Assembly (NCBI RefSeq): GCF_011045025.1
Contig: NZ_JAAKZX010000078.1
Location: 1-39,820 of the forward strand
From: Streptomyces ureilyticus
GTDB lineage: Bacteria > Actinomycetota > Actinomycetes > Streptomycetales > Streptomycetaceae
Length of the DNA stretch: 39,820 nucleotides
Direction of reading: 5' to 3'
Of the stretch, positions 1 to 8,130 are shown one piece after another (positions within the stretch are counted from its first letter, which is position 1; the number at the start of each line of letters is the position of its first letter). Made by a program: the position numbers and the translations under genes. The notes under the pieces were generated by a model. That model saw only the letters and a program-made list of their open reading frames with translations, was not told the origin of the DNA and did not search any database.

Positions 1-1
1 C

Positions 2-2830
2 ACCCGCGCGCAGCCGGACTCAGCCGACGTCCTCTGGCAGAACTCACTCCTCCAGCATCTGGCGTCCACCGTTCCCGACCTTCCGGTGCCACGACTGGTC
101 CCGACACGCGAGGGGAAGTGCCTTGCCGACGTCGTCCACGAGGGCCGAACACACGTGGTCCGCGTGATGAGCTGGATCGAGGGCCGGGTCCTGGCGGATC
201 TCGACGACCACCCCGCGGCGCTACTGCGTCAGCTGGGAGAAGCCGCTGGGCGGCTGAGCCTCGGACTCTCCAGCATGGAGCCACCGGTGGGCTTGGAACC
301 GCACGACTGGGACATGCGCCGGGCCGCCGAGATCGTCGAGGCGTCGTTGCACGCCGTACAGGACGCGGACCGGCGGGAGTCGGTGCGCACGATCATGGGC
401 TGGTACGACGATCTCCTGCCGGCATGGGACCGACTGCCGCGGAGCGTCGTACACCAGGATCTCAACGACGCCAACGTTCTGGCCGACGCCGACGAGGACG
501 GGGTGCTGCGGATCTCGGGCATCGTCGACCTGGGCGACTCGCTCTACAGTGTGCGCGCGGCAGAGGTGGCGATCGCGGCGGGCTACGCCATGGTCCGCAA
601 GGCCGACCCGCTAGCTGCGGCGGCCGAAGTCGTGGCCGGCTTCCACTCGGTGCTTCCCCTCACGGCTGAGGAACTGGCGGCTGTCTATCCGTTGGCGGCC
701 GCCCGGCTGTGCATGAACGCCGTGACGTGGACGCGCCGGGTCGCCGAGAGCGGCACGCCGTACGGGCGGGCCCGCGTGCAACACACCTGGCCGGCGATCG
801 CGCAGGTGGCCGAGGTCTGCCCCGACGTCGCCGAGGCGACGTTCCGGGTCGCGTGTGGGCTCCCGCGGACGCGGGAGCAGCGGGGTTTGGAAGAGGTCCT
901 GGCAGAGGCGGCCCGAGACGGCGCCCCGCACGCACCGGCCCCGCAGCTGCTCGACCTGCGACCGGCCAGTGATCTCTACGACGAAGTCGACTGGCACGAA
1001 GCGAGGGCGGTGCGCGCGAGCATCGACGACGTCCTCGACGGACGGCGGCGGAGGGGCTACGTGCCCCACCTCAGCGCATCGCTGCTCCTGGGGGGCCGAC
1101 GCCGCCCAGGAGCCGACGAGCCCGCGACGGTTCAGGTCGGCGGCTCGCTGATCGTGGCAGACGCCGAGGAGGTTGCCAGCCCGCTGTCCGGCGTCGTCGA
1201 GGCCCGCGGTGGCGCCGGTATGCCGTTGGTGCTGCGACATGCGGTCGAGGGGCTGGGGTTCTGGACGTGCTGGTGGGGACTCGACGACTCGCCGCCCGTT
1301 GCGGCGAGCGTCCCGGCCGGGGCGCCGCTGGGACGCGCCGGCGCGAGCGATGAGACGGACCCGCTCGGGCCCTGCGTCCAGGTGCAGATCCACCGCACCG
1401 CACGGATGGCCGCGTGGCCGCCGCCTCGTACCGTGCCGCCCTCCGCACGGCAGGTGTGGAGCCACCTGTCACCCGACCCCGCCCGGCTCTTCGGGCTCAC
1501 CGAATCCCCCGCCGCGGTCCCCACCATCGACGACGTCGTCTCGGTGCGCCGTCGCCACATCGCTCGCTCCCAGCGCAACTACTACCGCAACCCGATGAAC
1601 CTGGTGCGTGGGCGGGACGTGTGGTTCCACGACGAGGACGGCCTGGCCTATCTGGACTCGCTGAACAACGTCACCCACGTCGGCCATGCCGAGCCACGGG
1701 TGACGGCCGCCGCCACCCGACAGCTGCACAAGCTCAACACCAACAGCCGTTTCGTCTACCCGCAGATCGCCAGTTACGTGCAGAAGCTGGTGGCCACGCT
1801 GCCCGACCCGCTCGAGGTCGTCTTCCTCGTGTGCACGGGCAGCGAGGCAAACGACCTGGCGCTGCGGATCGCCCGCCAGGTGACAGGCCGTCAGCACATC
1901 GTCAACATCGACGGCGCGTACCACGGAAACACCGGCGTGGTGACCGGGATCAGCCCGAACCGTTACAAGGGCCCCGGCGGCGCCGGCGCACCCGCGACCA
2001 CCCACGAGGTCGTCGTCCCGGACCGCTACCGCAGCACCTACGGGTACGACGACGCGGACGCCGGAGCCAAGTACGCGCGCGACGCCGCGGCTGTCATCGA
2101 GCGGATCACGGCCGACGGCCGACCCCCAGCCGCCTTCATCGCCGAGTCCCTGATGGGATCGGGTGGGAACATCGTGTTCCCCGACGGCTACCTCGATGGC
2201 GTGTTCACCGCTGCCAGGCGGGCGGGCGCCCTGTGCATCTCCGACGAGGTCCAGGTCGGCGTCGGACGACTCGGGCCTTGGTGGGGTTTCGAGCTCCAGG
2301 GGGTAGTCCCGGACATCGTCACGATGGGCAAGCCGCTCGGAAACGGGCATCCCCTCGCGGCGCTGGTCACGACTCGGGAGATCGCCGACGCGTTCGACAC
2401 GGGCATGAAGTACTTCAACACCTTCGGCGGCAACCCGGTCTCCTGCGCGATCGGCGAGGCCGTGCTCGACATCGTCGAACAGGACGGACTGCGGGAGAAC
2501 GCCGTGAGCGTGGGCGGGTACTTCGCCCAGTCGCTGCGCGAGCTCCAGCAGCGCCAACCGCTCATCGGTGACGTGCGGGCAGAAGGGCTCTACCTCGGCG
2601 TCGAACTGGTCCGCAACCGCACCACCAAAATGCCGGCCACTGAGCCGGCCTTCATGGTCACCGAGCTCATGAAGGAGCGAGGCGTCATCGTCTTCCCCAA
2701 TGGCGTGCACGACAACGTACTGAAGATCAAACCGCCCATGACCTTCCGCCGCGAGCACGTGGATCTCTACGTCGACGCGCTGGACGATGTCCTGACCCTG
2801 CCCGAACTGCGCTCGGCCGTTCAGCCCTGA
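2..2830 (+). CDS. APH kinase / M23-like / class III aminotransferase fusion (5' end outside window)
   Basis: The reading frame is open from the first bases, so the true start lies upstream of the window; a GTG at 86 is only an internal codon. Three modules are visible. An aminoglycoside/hydroxylysine-kinase-like fold covers about 100-900, with the catalytic loop HQDLNDAN near 450-475 and a DLGD metal motif near 530. A degenerate LytM/M23-like module covers about 1060-1440; its zinc His pair is not evident. A complete class III PLP aminotransferase fills 1550-2830, with GSEAN near 1840, YHGNT near 1920, DEVQVG near 2243 and the Schiff-base Lys in GKPLGNGHP near 2328. Such fusions are known and are thought to phosphorylate then eliminate or transaminate hydroxylated amino compounds; the substrate here is unknown. 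The following deacylase gene suggests amino-acid or osmolyte catabolism (inference). Confidence 0.9.
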   Translation, partial: TRAQPDSADVLWQNSLLQHLASTVPDLPVPRLVPTREGKCLADVVHEGRTHVVRVMSWIEGRVLADLDDHPAALLRQLGEAAGRLSLGLSSMEPPVGLEPHDWDMRRAAEIVEASLHAVQDADRRESVRTIMGWYDDLLPAWDRLPRSVVHQDLNDANVLADADEDGVLRISGIVDLGDSLYSVRAAEVAIAAGYAMVRKADPLAAAAEVVAGFHSVLPLTAEELAAVYPLAAARLCMNAVTWTRRVAESGTPYGRARVQHTWPAIAQVAEVCPDVAEATFRVACGLPRTREQRGLEEVLAEAARDGAPHAPAPQLLDLRPASDLYDEVDWHEARAVRASIDDVLDGRRRRGYVPHLSASLLLGGRRRPGADEPATVQVGGSLIVADAEEVASPLSGVVEARGGAGMPLVLRHAVEGLGFWTCWWGLDDSPPVAASVPAGAPLGRAGASDETDPLGPCVQVQIHRTARMAAWPPPRTVPPSARQVWSHLSPDPARLFGLTESPAAVPTIDDVVSVRRRHIARSQRNYYRNPMNLVRGRDVWFHDEDGLAYLDSLNNVTHVGHAEPRVTAAATRQLHKLNTNSRFVYPQIASYVQKLVATLPDPLEVVFLVCTGSEANDLALRIARQVTGRQHIVNIDGAYHGNTGVVTGISPNRYKGPGGAGAPATTHEVVVPDRYRSTYGYDDADAGAKYARDAAAVIERITADGRPPAAFIAESLMGSGGNIVFPDGYLDGVFTAARRAGALCISDEVQVGVGRLGPWWGFELQGVVPDIVTMGKPLGNGHPLAALVTTREIADAFDTGMKYFNTFGGNPVSCAIGEAVLDIVEQDGLRENAVSVGGYFAQSLRELQQRQPLIGDVRAEGLYLGVELVRNRTTKMPATEPAFMVTELMKERGVIVFPNGVHDNVLKIKPPMTFRREHVDLYVDALDDVLTLPELRSAVQP

Positions 2831-2923
2831 AGCGGGCAAGCCCTGGAGGGCCGCGCCTCCCAGCCGATCGACTTCATCACCACAAACGGCCGCACCGCGG
2901 CCTGAGCCCGAACGAGGAAAGCC

Positions 2924-3895
2924 ATGACGCTGACCATCGGCCCGCTGAGGGCCGGGCCCGGCCAGAAGACCCGCGGAAGCCTGCCCGCCGACCTCGGCAC
3001 CACGACGGCGGAGGTGCCCCTGGTCCTCGTCAACGGCACCCGTCCCGGCCCCCGGGTCGTGATCACCGGTGGCGTCCACGGCGGCGAGTTCATCGGCGTC
3101 GACGCGGCCACCCGCCTGGCCGGACTGCTGGAACCGGACGAGGCCGCCGGCCAGGTGGTGATCTGCCCCGTGGCCAATCCGCCGGCCGTCTACGGCGGCA
3201 GGCTCAACATCTCCCCGCTGGACGGCGTCAACATCAACCGCGTCTTCCCCGGCGACAAGGACGGCGGCCCCACCGACCGCATGGCGGCCTGGCTGTTCGA
3301 GAACCTGATCGACGGCGCCGATGCCTACGTGGACCTGCACAGCGGCGGCATCGACCAGCATTTGCTCGACTTCGTCGGCTACCGCCTGACCGGCGACGAC
3401 GAGCTGGATGCGAAGAACAGGGGAATGGCCCACGCGGTCGGATACGAGCGAGTCATCTTCGGCACCAGCCCGGACGGCGGCAACAGCCACGCCGCGGCGA
3501 ACCGGCAGGGTGTCCCCGCGATCCTCGTCGAGACCGGAAAGCTCGGCGACCGCGACTCCGCCACCGTGTGCAGGCTGCTCGACGCGCTGTACCGGCTCCT
3601 GCACCACCTCGGTGTCATCGAGGCGTCGGAGCACGTCAAGCCGGCGACCGTGCAGCCGCGCGACTGGATCTGGACGGGCGAGGCCGCGTCCCAGGTCACC
3701 GGTCTGTGGTACCCGGACGCGGTCACCGGCGACGAGGTGACCGAGGGACAGACCATCGGCCGCATCATCGACCCGATCGACGGCACCGAGCACAAGGTCA
3801 CCGCCACCGCCACCGGAAAGATCATCTACGGCATGAACGGACTCACCGTCCGCCCCGGTACGGAACTCGCCGCCGTCGCCACCCCGCACCACTGA
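2924..3895 (+). CDS. Succinylglutamate desuccinylase/aspartoacylase family zinc deacylase
   Basis: 323-residue M14-like zinc amidohydrolase of the AstE/AspA group, which removes an acyl group from an N-acylated amino acid. The zinc ligands are visible as H52 and E55 in VHGGE and H139 in VDLHSGG; the probable general base is E203 in ILVETGKLG. The length fits the shorter DoeB-like members. The C-terminal part from about residue 225 has the beta-rich domain of the family. The ATG is preceded by GAGGAAAG at a suitable distance. It lies 93 bases downstream of the aminotransferase fusion on the same strand, so the two are probably co-transcribed. A DoeB-like role (N-acetyl-diaminobutyrate deacetylation in ectoine breakdown, where DoeD is also a class III aminotransferase) is possible, but no other ectoine genes are in view. 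Confidence 0.88.
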   Translation: MTLTIGPLRAGPGQKTRGSLPADLGTTTAEVPLVLVNGTRPGPRVVITGGVHGGEFIGVDAATRLAGLLEPDEAAGQVVICPVANPPAVYGGRLNISPLDGVNINRVFPGDKDGGPTDRMAAWLFENLIDGADAYVDLHSGGIDQHLLDFVGYRLTGDDELDAKNRGMAHAVGYERVIFGTSPDGGNSHAAANRQGVPAILVETGKLGDRDSATVCRLLDALYRLLHHLGVIEASEHVKPATVQPRDWIWTGEAASQVTGLWYPDAVTGDEVTEGQTIGRIIDPIDGTEHKVTATATGKIIYGMNGLTVRPGTELAAVATPHH

Positions 3896-3904
3896 CGGGC
3901 CCTG

Positions 3905-4000
3905 ATGAGCAGCCGCAAGCGCATCGCCGCCGCAGCCCGGGAACTGCGCGCGGAGATCGTGGCCTCCCCGGCGAACCGGCCACCTCTGCCCCGCGAGTAG
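3905..4000 (+). CDS. Possible 31-residue small protein
   Basis: A short frame begins 9 bases after the deacylase stop and encodes a basic, Ala/Arg-rich helix-like peptide starting MSSRKRIAAAARELR. About 27 of 31 sense codons end in G or C, as in real genes of this genome, but no clear ribosome binding site precedes it and I recognise no family. It may be a small tail gene of the operon or the remnant of a longer gene. Confidence 0.25.
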   Translation: MSSRKRIAAAARELRAEIVASPANRPPLPRE

Positions 4001-4278
4001 AGGATGCTGTTGGCGAATCCCCGTGGCAGTGCGGGCGCATCGCCCGACGCCTCCGGACTCGCGGTACGCGATCGCGGGAATGGGCCCAGTTCTACGCCGT
4101 CCAGGCTGATCTCCGCGGCCGCGTTCCACGGCCGCCGTCACGGATTACGTATCGCCCGCAGTGGACCACAATTGCACCGGCTCACCGAATTCGCCGACGG
4201 ACTGGCTGAGTTGCTCACGGATCAGCTCAGGCGAAAATGAGCAGCCGTTGAGTGTCGTCTCCGGATACGTTCGGGCGC
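4001..4278. other. Intergenic stretch without convincing gene
   Basis: Together with the small frame before it, this is a gap of about 380 bases. A 78-codon plus-strand frame at 4004-4240 exists, but its third codon positions are not GC-biased and it resembles no family known to me. Its C-terminal helix-like end could be a decayed gene. No promoter stands out for the methyltransferase that follows. Confidence 0.4.
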
Positions 4279-5034
4279 ATGGCTGACGAGTTGTTCGTGC
4301 ATCCGCGGCTCGCCGCGATCTACGACGTGCTCGATTCCGATCGCCGCGATCTCGATGCGTACGTGGGTGTCGTGGAGGAGTTCGGAGCGCGTCGTGTGCT
4401 GGATGTCGGTTGCGGGACGGGCGTCTTCGCGCTTCTGCTGGCCGATCGCGGGGTCGAGGTGGTCGGTGTGGATCCTGCCGCGGCGTCCCTCGAAGTGGCC
4501 CGGGCCAAGCCAGGCGCCGACCGGGTGCGCTGGATCCATGGCGATGCAACAGCGCTTCCCCCGTTGCAAGTTGACTTCGCGACGATGACAGGCAACGCTG
4601 CCCAGGCCGTCGTCGACCCGCGGGTCTGGCAGGACACCCTGCGCGGCGTCTACGCAGCGCTGCGGCCGGGCGGGCGTTTCGTGTTCGAGACCCGGGATCC
4701 CGCGAAGCGCGCCTGGGAGACGTGGAACCGGGAAGCCAGGTACGGCGTTACGGAGATTCCGGGCGTCGGCGCGGTGGAGCATTGGCTGGACCTGATCGAC
4801 GTCAGTGGGCCGCTGGTGACGTTCCGCGGGACTTATGTCTTCGCCGCGGACGGGCAGGTACTGACGTCGGACTCGACGCTTCGATTCCGCGAACGGGAGG
4901 AAGTCGAGGCGGAGTTGGCCGCACACGGGTATGTGGTGGAGGACGTGCGGGATGCGCCCGATCGGCCGGGCCTGGAGTTCGTGTTCGTCGCGGTGCGGCC
5001 GGGCGATGACCCGGCAAACCGCCCTCGCGATTGA
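4279..5034 (+). CDS. Class I SAM-dependent methyltransferase
   Basis: 251-residue Rossmann-fold methyltransferase. Motif I is VLDVGCGTG at residues 40-48; the acidic end of strand 2 is in VVGVDPAA and motif III-like sequence is in LRPGGRFVFETRDP. The part after about residue 160 is the beta-rich region typical of small-molecule methyltransferases. I chose the ATG at 4279 (MADELFVHP), which matches usual starts of this family; a GTG at 4252 in the same frame is an alternative. Neither has a good Shine-Dalgarno sequence. The substrate cannot be told from the sequence. The gene appears monocistronic. Confidence 0.82.
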   Translation: MADELFVHPRLAAIYDVLDSDRRDLDAYVGVVEEFGARRVLDVGCGTGVFALLLADRGVEVVGVDPAAASLEVARAKPGADRVRWIHGDATALPPLQVDFATMTGNAAQAVVDPRVWQDTLRGVYAALRPGGRFVFETRDPAKRAWETWNREARYGVTEIPGVGAVEHWLDLIDVSGPLVTFRGTYVFAADGQVLTSDSTLRFREREEVEAELAAHGYVVEDVRDAPDRPGLEFVFVAVRPGDDPANRPRD

Positions 5035-5320
5035 GCCGGTGACGGATCCGCTCCAGTTCGTCCCACAGGCGGCCGGGGCCGCCCTGGTCCGCCGTCGGCG
5101 AGTGGAGCGCGGGCCTCGTGGCCTGTTGCGCGCAGCCGCTCTATGCTCGAAGACGTCATCAACTACCGCATGACATCTGCCCGGTGACGGAGTCGGCGTG
5201 GGGTGCGCGTCCCCGCTCCACGTCACCACTGGACGACTTCAGGTGCAGCCACGGGTCGGCACATCCGGACGCCGACGACCCCGTGTGGCGCGTCCCGCCG
5301 GGCGGCGAAAGGGACGCGTC
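5035..5320. other. Intergenic region upstream of MFS gene
   Basis: 286 bases with no gene I can support. It contains a 14-codon frame (ATG at 5143, starting MLEDVINYRM) that could be a leader peptide, but nothing else supports that. A plain GAAAGGGA ribosome binding site for the MFS gene lies at its right end. Confidence 0.35.
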
Positions 5321-6598
5321 GTGCCTTCGGCTTCGGCGAACTATCGCACCCTGCTGCGCACTTCGGGTGCCGCGGCCTTCTTCTTTCCCGCCGCTGTCGG
5401 GCGTCTGGGCATCGCCATGACGGGGATCGGCATCGTCTGGCTGGTGCACGCGCGCACCGGGTCGTATGCCGCCGCGGGTCTCGTCACCGGCGGGTTCGCT
5501 GTCGCGGACGCCGTCGCCGGGCCCCAGATAGGGCGCCTTGTCGACCGGTTCGGGCAGGCGCGGGTGCTTCCCTGCGCGCTGGGCGCGCATGCCGGGGCCG
5601 TGGCGCTGCTGCTCGCCGGCGCCGTTCCGGACCTCGTCGCCGGGGTGCTCGTCGGGGCAACGCTGCCCCAGCTCGGTGCCCTGTCCGCCGCTCGCTGGTC
5701 CGCCCTGCTGTCCGGCGAACGGGCTGCCGCGCTGCCCACCGCCTTCGCCCTGGAGGCCCTCGCCAACGGCGTGTCCTACCTGGCCGGCCCGGCCCTGGTG
5801 AGCGTTCTCGGTGCGGCGGGCCGCCCGGGCGCCGGGGTGCTGCTCGCCGCCGCGCTCGTCGTCGGCGGCGGGCTCGCCCTCGCCGCCCAGCGCCGCACCA
5901 TGCCGCCCCTCATCGGCCGCGCCGAACGCCGGCACGCCGGACGCGCGCTGCTCCGCTCCGCATTCCTGCGGCAGGTCGCGCTCGGCCTCGCGCTCGGGGT
6001 GTTCTTCGGCGCGATGCAGGTGTCCGTCGCCGCGTACGCCGTCTCACGCGGCACGCCGGACGCGGCAGCGCTGCTCTATTTCGCCTCCAACTGCACCAAC
6101 CTGGTGGGCGGTTGGGCCTACGGAGCATGGCGCCCCGGCGGCTCACCCCGGCGCCACCAGGCAGCAGCAGCCGCCTGCCTCACCCTCACGAGCCTCCCGC
6201 TGACCTTCCTCGACGCGCCCCTCGCGGTCGGCGCCACCCTCGCCCTGACCGGACTCGCCATCCCGGTCCTCCTGATCCTCACCTCCGTCCTCACCGAGTC
6301 GTCGGTCCCGCGCGCCGTCCTCACCCAGGCGTTCACCTGGGGCAACTCCGCAAGCGCGGCAGGATCAGCGGGCGCCGCGGCGGTCGCGGGGCGGGTGGTG
6401 GACGCGGGCGGTGCGCACGGCGGCTTCGGGGTGGCGGCGGGAGCCGCGGTGGCGATGACGGTCCTGGCGCTCGGCAGTCTGCGGGACTCAACACCGGACC
6501 TGCCGAAGTCGGCCACGCCCGCGGAAACCACGGCGCCGCACCCACCGGCCACACGGCGGGATTCGTCCACGCACCGCAGGGCACCCCGAACTCCATGA
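5321..6598 (+). CDS. MFS transporter
   Basis: 425-residue integral membrane protein of the major facilitator superfamily, with about 12 hydrophobic segments between residues 12 and 395 and a hydrophilic C-terminal tail. The loop after the second or third helix contains GPQIGRLVDRFGQARVL, a form of the conserved MFS motif A (GxxxDRxGxR). GTG at 5321 was chosen because GAAAGGGA lies just upstream; the frame continues further upstream but without hydrophobic or conserved sequence. It probably exports a small molecule or drug by proton antiport (family inference). A hairpin terminator follows the stop. Confidence 0.85.
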   Translation: MPSASANYRTLLRTSGAAAFFFPAAVGRLGIAMTGIGIVWLVHARTGSYAAAGLVTGGFAVADAVAGPQIGRLVDRFGQARVLPCALGAHAGAVALLLAGAVPDLVAGVLVGATLPQLGALSAARWSALLSGERAAALPTAFALEALANGVSYLAGPALVSVLGAAGRPGAGVLLAAALVVGGGLALAAQRRTMPPLIGRAERRHAGRALLRSAFLRQVALGLALGVFFGAMQVSVAAYAVSRGTPDAAALLYFASNCTNLVGGWAYGAWRPGGSPRRHQAAAAACLTLTSLPLTFLDAPLAVGATLALTGLAIPVLLILTSVLTESSVPRAVLTQAFTWGNSASAAGSAGAAAVAGRVVDAGGAHGGFGVAAGAAVAMTVLALGSLRDSTPDLPKSATPAETTAPHPPATRRDSSTHRRAPRTP

Positions 6599-6656
6599 TC
6601 CGCAACGGGCGCCCCGCCTCTGTCGTATGTGAAGCACGTGCCCGTCCCCCTCGTCA

Positions 6657-6676
6657 GAGCCGCTACTGAGCGGCTC
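6657..6676 (+). terminator. Hairpin terminator after MFS gene
   Basis: Perfect 8-bp inverted repeat GAGCCGCT / AGCGGCTC with a 4-base loop ACTG, 58 bases after the MFS stop and 25 bases before the next start. There is no T-tract, as is common for terminators in this group. Confidence 0.6.
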
Positions 6677-6701
6677 CGGGCCCGCTTGAGAGGATCGCGG
6701 C

Positions 6702-7012
6702 GTGGCGGACTCATCTATGCAGATCAATGCCCTCATCGTCGATGCCGCAGAACCCGAGCGGCTCGCCGCGTTCTGGTCCGAGTTGCTCGGCAGGCCGGTC
6801 GTGGGCCGTATGGGTCCGTATGTCTGGCTGCGGCGGGAGAACGGTCTGGGGCTTGGTTTTCAGCAAACCGCCGAACCCAAGTTGGGCAAGAACCGGATGC
6901 ACTTCGACATCGCCTCTCCCGATCCCGCCGCCGAGCAGCAGCGGGTCGAGACGCTCGGTGGGCGCAGGCTGGACCAGTACACCGGTGGTGGGTTCCTGGT
7001 GATGGCGGACCC
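6702..7012 (+). pseudogene. VOC/glyoxalase-like protein, 3' end lost to transposon debris
   Basis: The first 103 codons encode a VOC (glyoxalase/bleomycin-resistance-like) domain: MQINALIVDAAEPERLAAFW, then RMHFDIASPDP and GGGFLVMADP. In intact relatives the last motif continues with Glu-Gly-Asn and a short tail. Here, directly after MADP, the sequence switches in another frame to the zinc-ribbon end of a TnpB protein. The VOC frame then runs through it without homology to a stop at 7233-7235. The GTG start has GAGAGGA upstream (ATG at 6717 is an alternative). The second betaalphabetabetabeta module is incomplete, so the product is probably not functional. Confidence 0.8.
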
Positions 7013-7262
7013 TGCGGCTTCATCACGCGCGGCAGCCGGGAGGACCAGGCCACGTTCGTATGCAAGAACCCCGACTGCGGATGGGAAGGCAACGCCGACC
7101 ACAACGCAGCTCGGAACGTCTTGCACCTGTACCGGATCGGCCTCGTGGCGATCCCGGCTGCCGGGAGGGCAGTCGTCAGGCGCACCCGTGGCGCCAAACC
7201 CGCCGCCGCAAGGTAGACAGGAATCTCCTTCCTGAGCTTGCGAAGGGAGGAGAGCACTTCAA
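7013..7262 (+). mobile_element. Decayed 3' end of an IS200/IS605-type tnpB with right-end hairpin
   Basis: Frame 7013-7216 encodes the last 67 residues of a TnpB protein: second half of the zinc ribbon (CGFITRG..., then CKNPDCGW) and the RuvC-III motif ADHNAARN with its catalytic Asp. The N-terminal ~300 residues, including RuvC-I and II, are missing. After the TAG comes a right-end-like hairpin (7224-7253) and the sequence CACTTCAA. There is no TnpA and no left end. The junction with the VOC gene lies inside the first zinc knuckle, indicating an internal deletion rather than a clean insertion. Confidence 0.78.
7224..7253 (+). repeat. Subterminal hairpin of the IS remnant
   Basis: TCTCCTTCC pairs with GGGAGGAGA (one G-U) around a 12-base loop. 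It sits just after the tnpB remnant stop, where IS200/IS605 right-end imperfect palindromes and the 3' end of the omega RNA normally lie. Confidence 0.6.
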
Positions 7263-7298
7263 GGTGAGGGCCATCGAGCTGAAGAAGGGGAACTGACC

Positions 7299-7985
7299 GT
7301 GGACATCCTGCTCATTGGCGGCCTGTGGCTGGACGGATCCGCGTGGGGCAGCGTCGCGTCTGAACTGGAATCGCTCGGCCATCGGCCGGTGCCGGTCAAT
7401 CTGCCGGGACAGGGGGACGGTGGCGCGTCCGCCACGCTCGACGATCAGGTGGCGGCGGTGCTCGCCGCGGTGGACGCGGCGGCCGGTAAGCCCATGGTGG
7501 TGGGGCATTCAGCCGCATGCGCGCTGGCCTGGCTTGCCGCCGACCTGCGGCCGGAGGGGCTGGCCAAGGTCTCCCTCGTCGGCGGTTTCCCGACCCTCGA
7601 CGGTCAGCCGTACGCCGATTTCTTCGAGGTGAGAGATGGCGTCATGCCCTTCCCGGGCTGGGGCCCCTTTGAAGGGCCGGACGCCGCCGACCTCGACGAC
7701 GAGGCCAGGCGAAAGTTCGCGGCCGCCGCGATCCCCGTGCCCGCAGGCGTCGCCAAGGGCGTGGTGCGGCTGACGGACGAGCGGCGGTTCGACGTCCCGG
7801 TCGTGGTCGTGTGCCCGGAGTTCACGCCCGCTCAGGCGCGGGAGTGGATCGGCTCCGGCGACGTCCCGGAACTCGCCCGGGCAAAGCACGTCGACTTCGC
7901 CGACATCGACTCGGGCCACTGGCCCATGTTCACCAAGCCCACCGAGCTGGCCCGAATCCTGGCCGAGGCGGCCGGCACGGTCTGA
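7299..7985 (+). CDS. Alpha/beta hydrolase
   Basis: 228-residue alpha/beta-hydrolase fold protein, slightly short for the family. The nucleophile elbow is VVGHSAA with Ser71; the catalytic His is H207 in DSGHWPMF; the acid is probably in VVVCPEFTPAQ or nearby. The oxyanion HG-type motif is replaced by IGGLWLDGSAWG at residues 6-17, as in many Streptomyces members. GTG at 7299 has GAAGGGGAAC just upstream. This ribosome binding site lies only about 25 bases after the IS remnant, so the insertion came very close to cutting the gene off from its leader. Cytoplasmic; substrate unknown (probably an ester). Confidence 0.85.
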   Translation: MDILLIGGLWLDGSAWGSVASELESLGHRPVPVNLPGQGDGGASATLDDQVAAVLAAVDAAAGKPMVVGHSAACALAWLAADLRPEGLAKVSLVGGFPTLDGQPYADFFEVRDGVMPFPGWGPFEGPDAADLDDEARRKFAAAAIPVPAGVAKGVVRLTDERRFDVPVVVVCPEFTPAQAREWIGSGDVPELARAKHVDFADIDSGHWPMFTKPTELARILAEAAGTV

Positions 7986-8064
7986 TGGCCGGCACGGCCT
8001 GATGGGCCTGATGGGTCATGAGCCCGTGAGCGCGTACGTCCGGCCAGGGCGCGTCGGCGATCGC

Positions 8065-8094
8065 GGGGAGGGTTGGCTGGTGAGGGCCCTCCCC
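8065..8094. terminator. Hairpin between convergent genes
   Basis: GGGGAGGG and CCCTCCCC form a perfect 8-bp stem around a 14-base loop, placed between the convergent hydrolase and arabinofuranosidase genes. It could end transcription from both sides. Confidence 0.55.
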
Positions 8095-8130
8095 ACGTCG
8101 TCGTACGAGGGGACTCTGCTGGTGGACGTA

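Noticed and set aside
1469..4141. Long open frame on the minus strand opposite the aminotransferase fusion and the deacylase
   Set aside because: It mirrors codon bias of the plus-strand genes; its sequence is Arg/Gly/Val-rich without domains, and it crosses two real genes.
4004..4240. 78-codon plus-strand frame after the deacylase gene
   Set aside because: Third codon positions lack GC bias, there is no ribosome binding site and no family resemblance.
6702..7235. A single 177-residue VOC protein
   Set aside because: After MADP the frame is non-conserved and out of phase with TnpB coding sequence, so the apparent C-terminus is an artefact of the junction.
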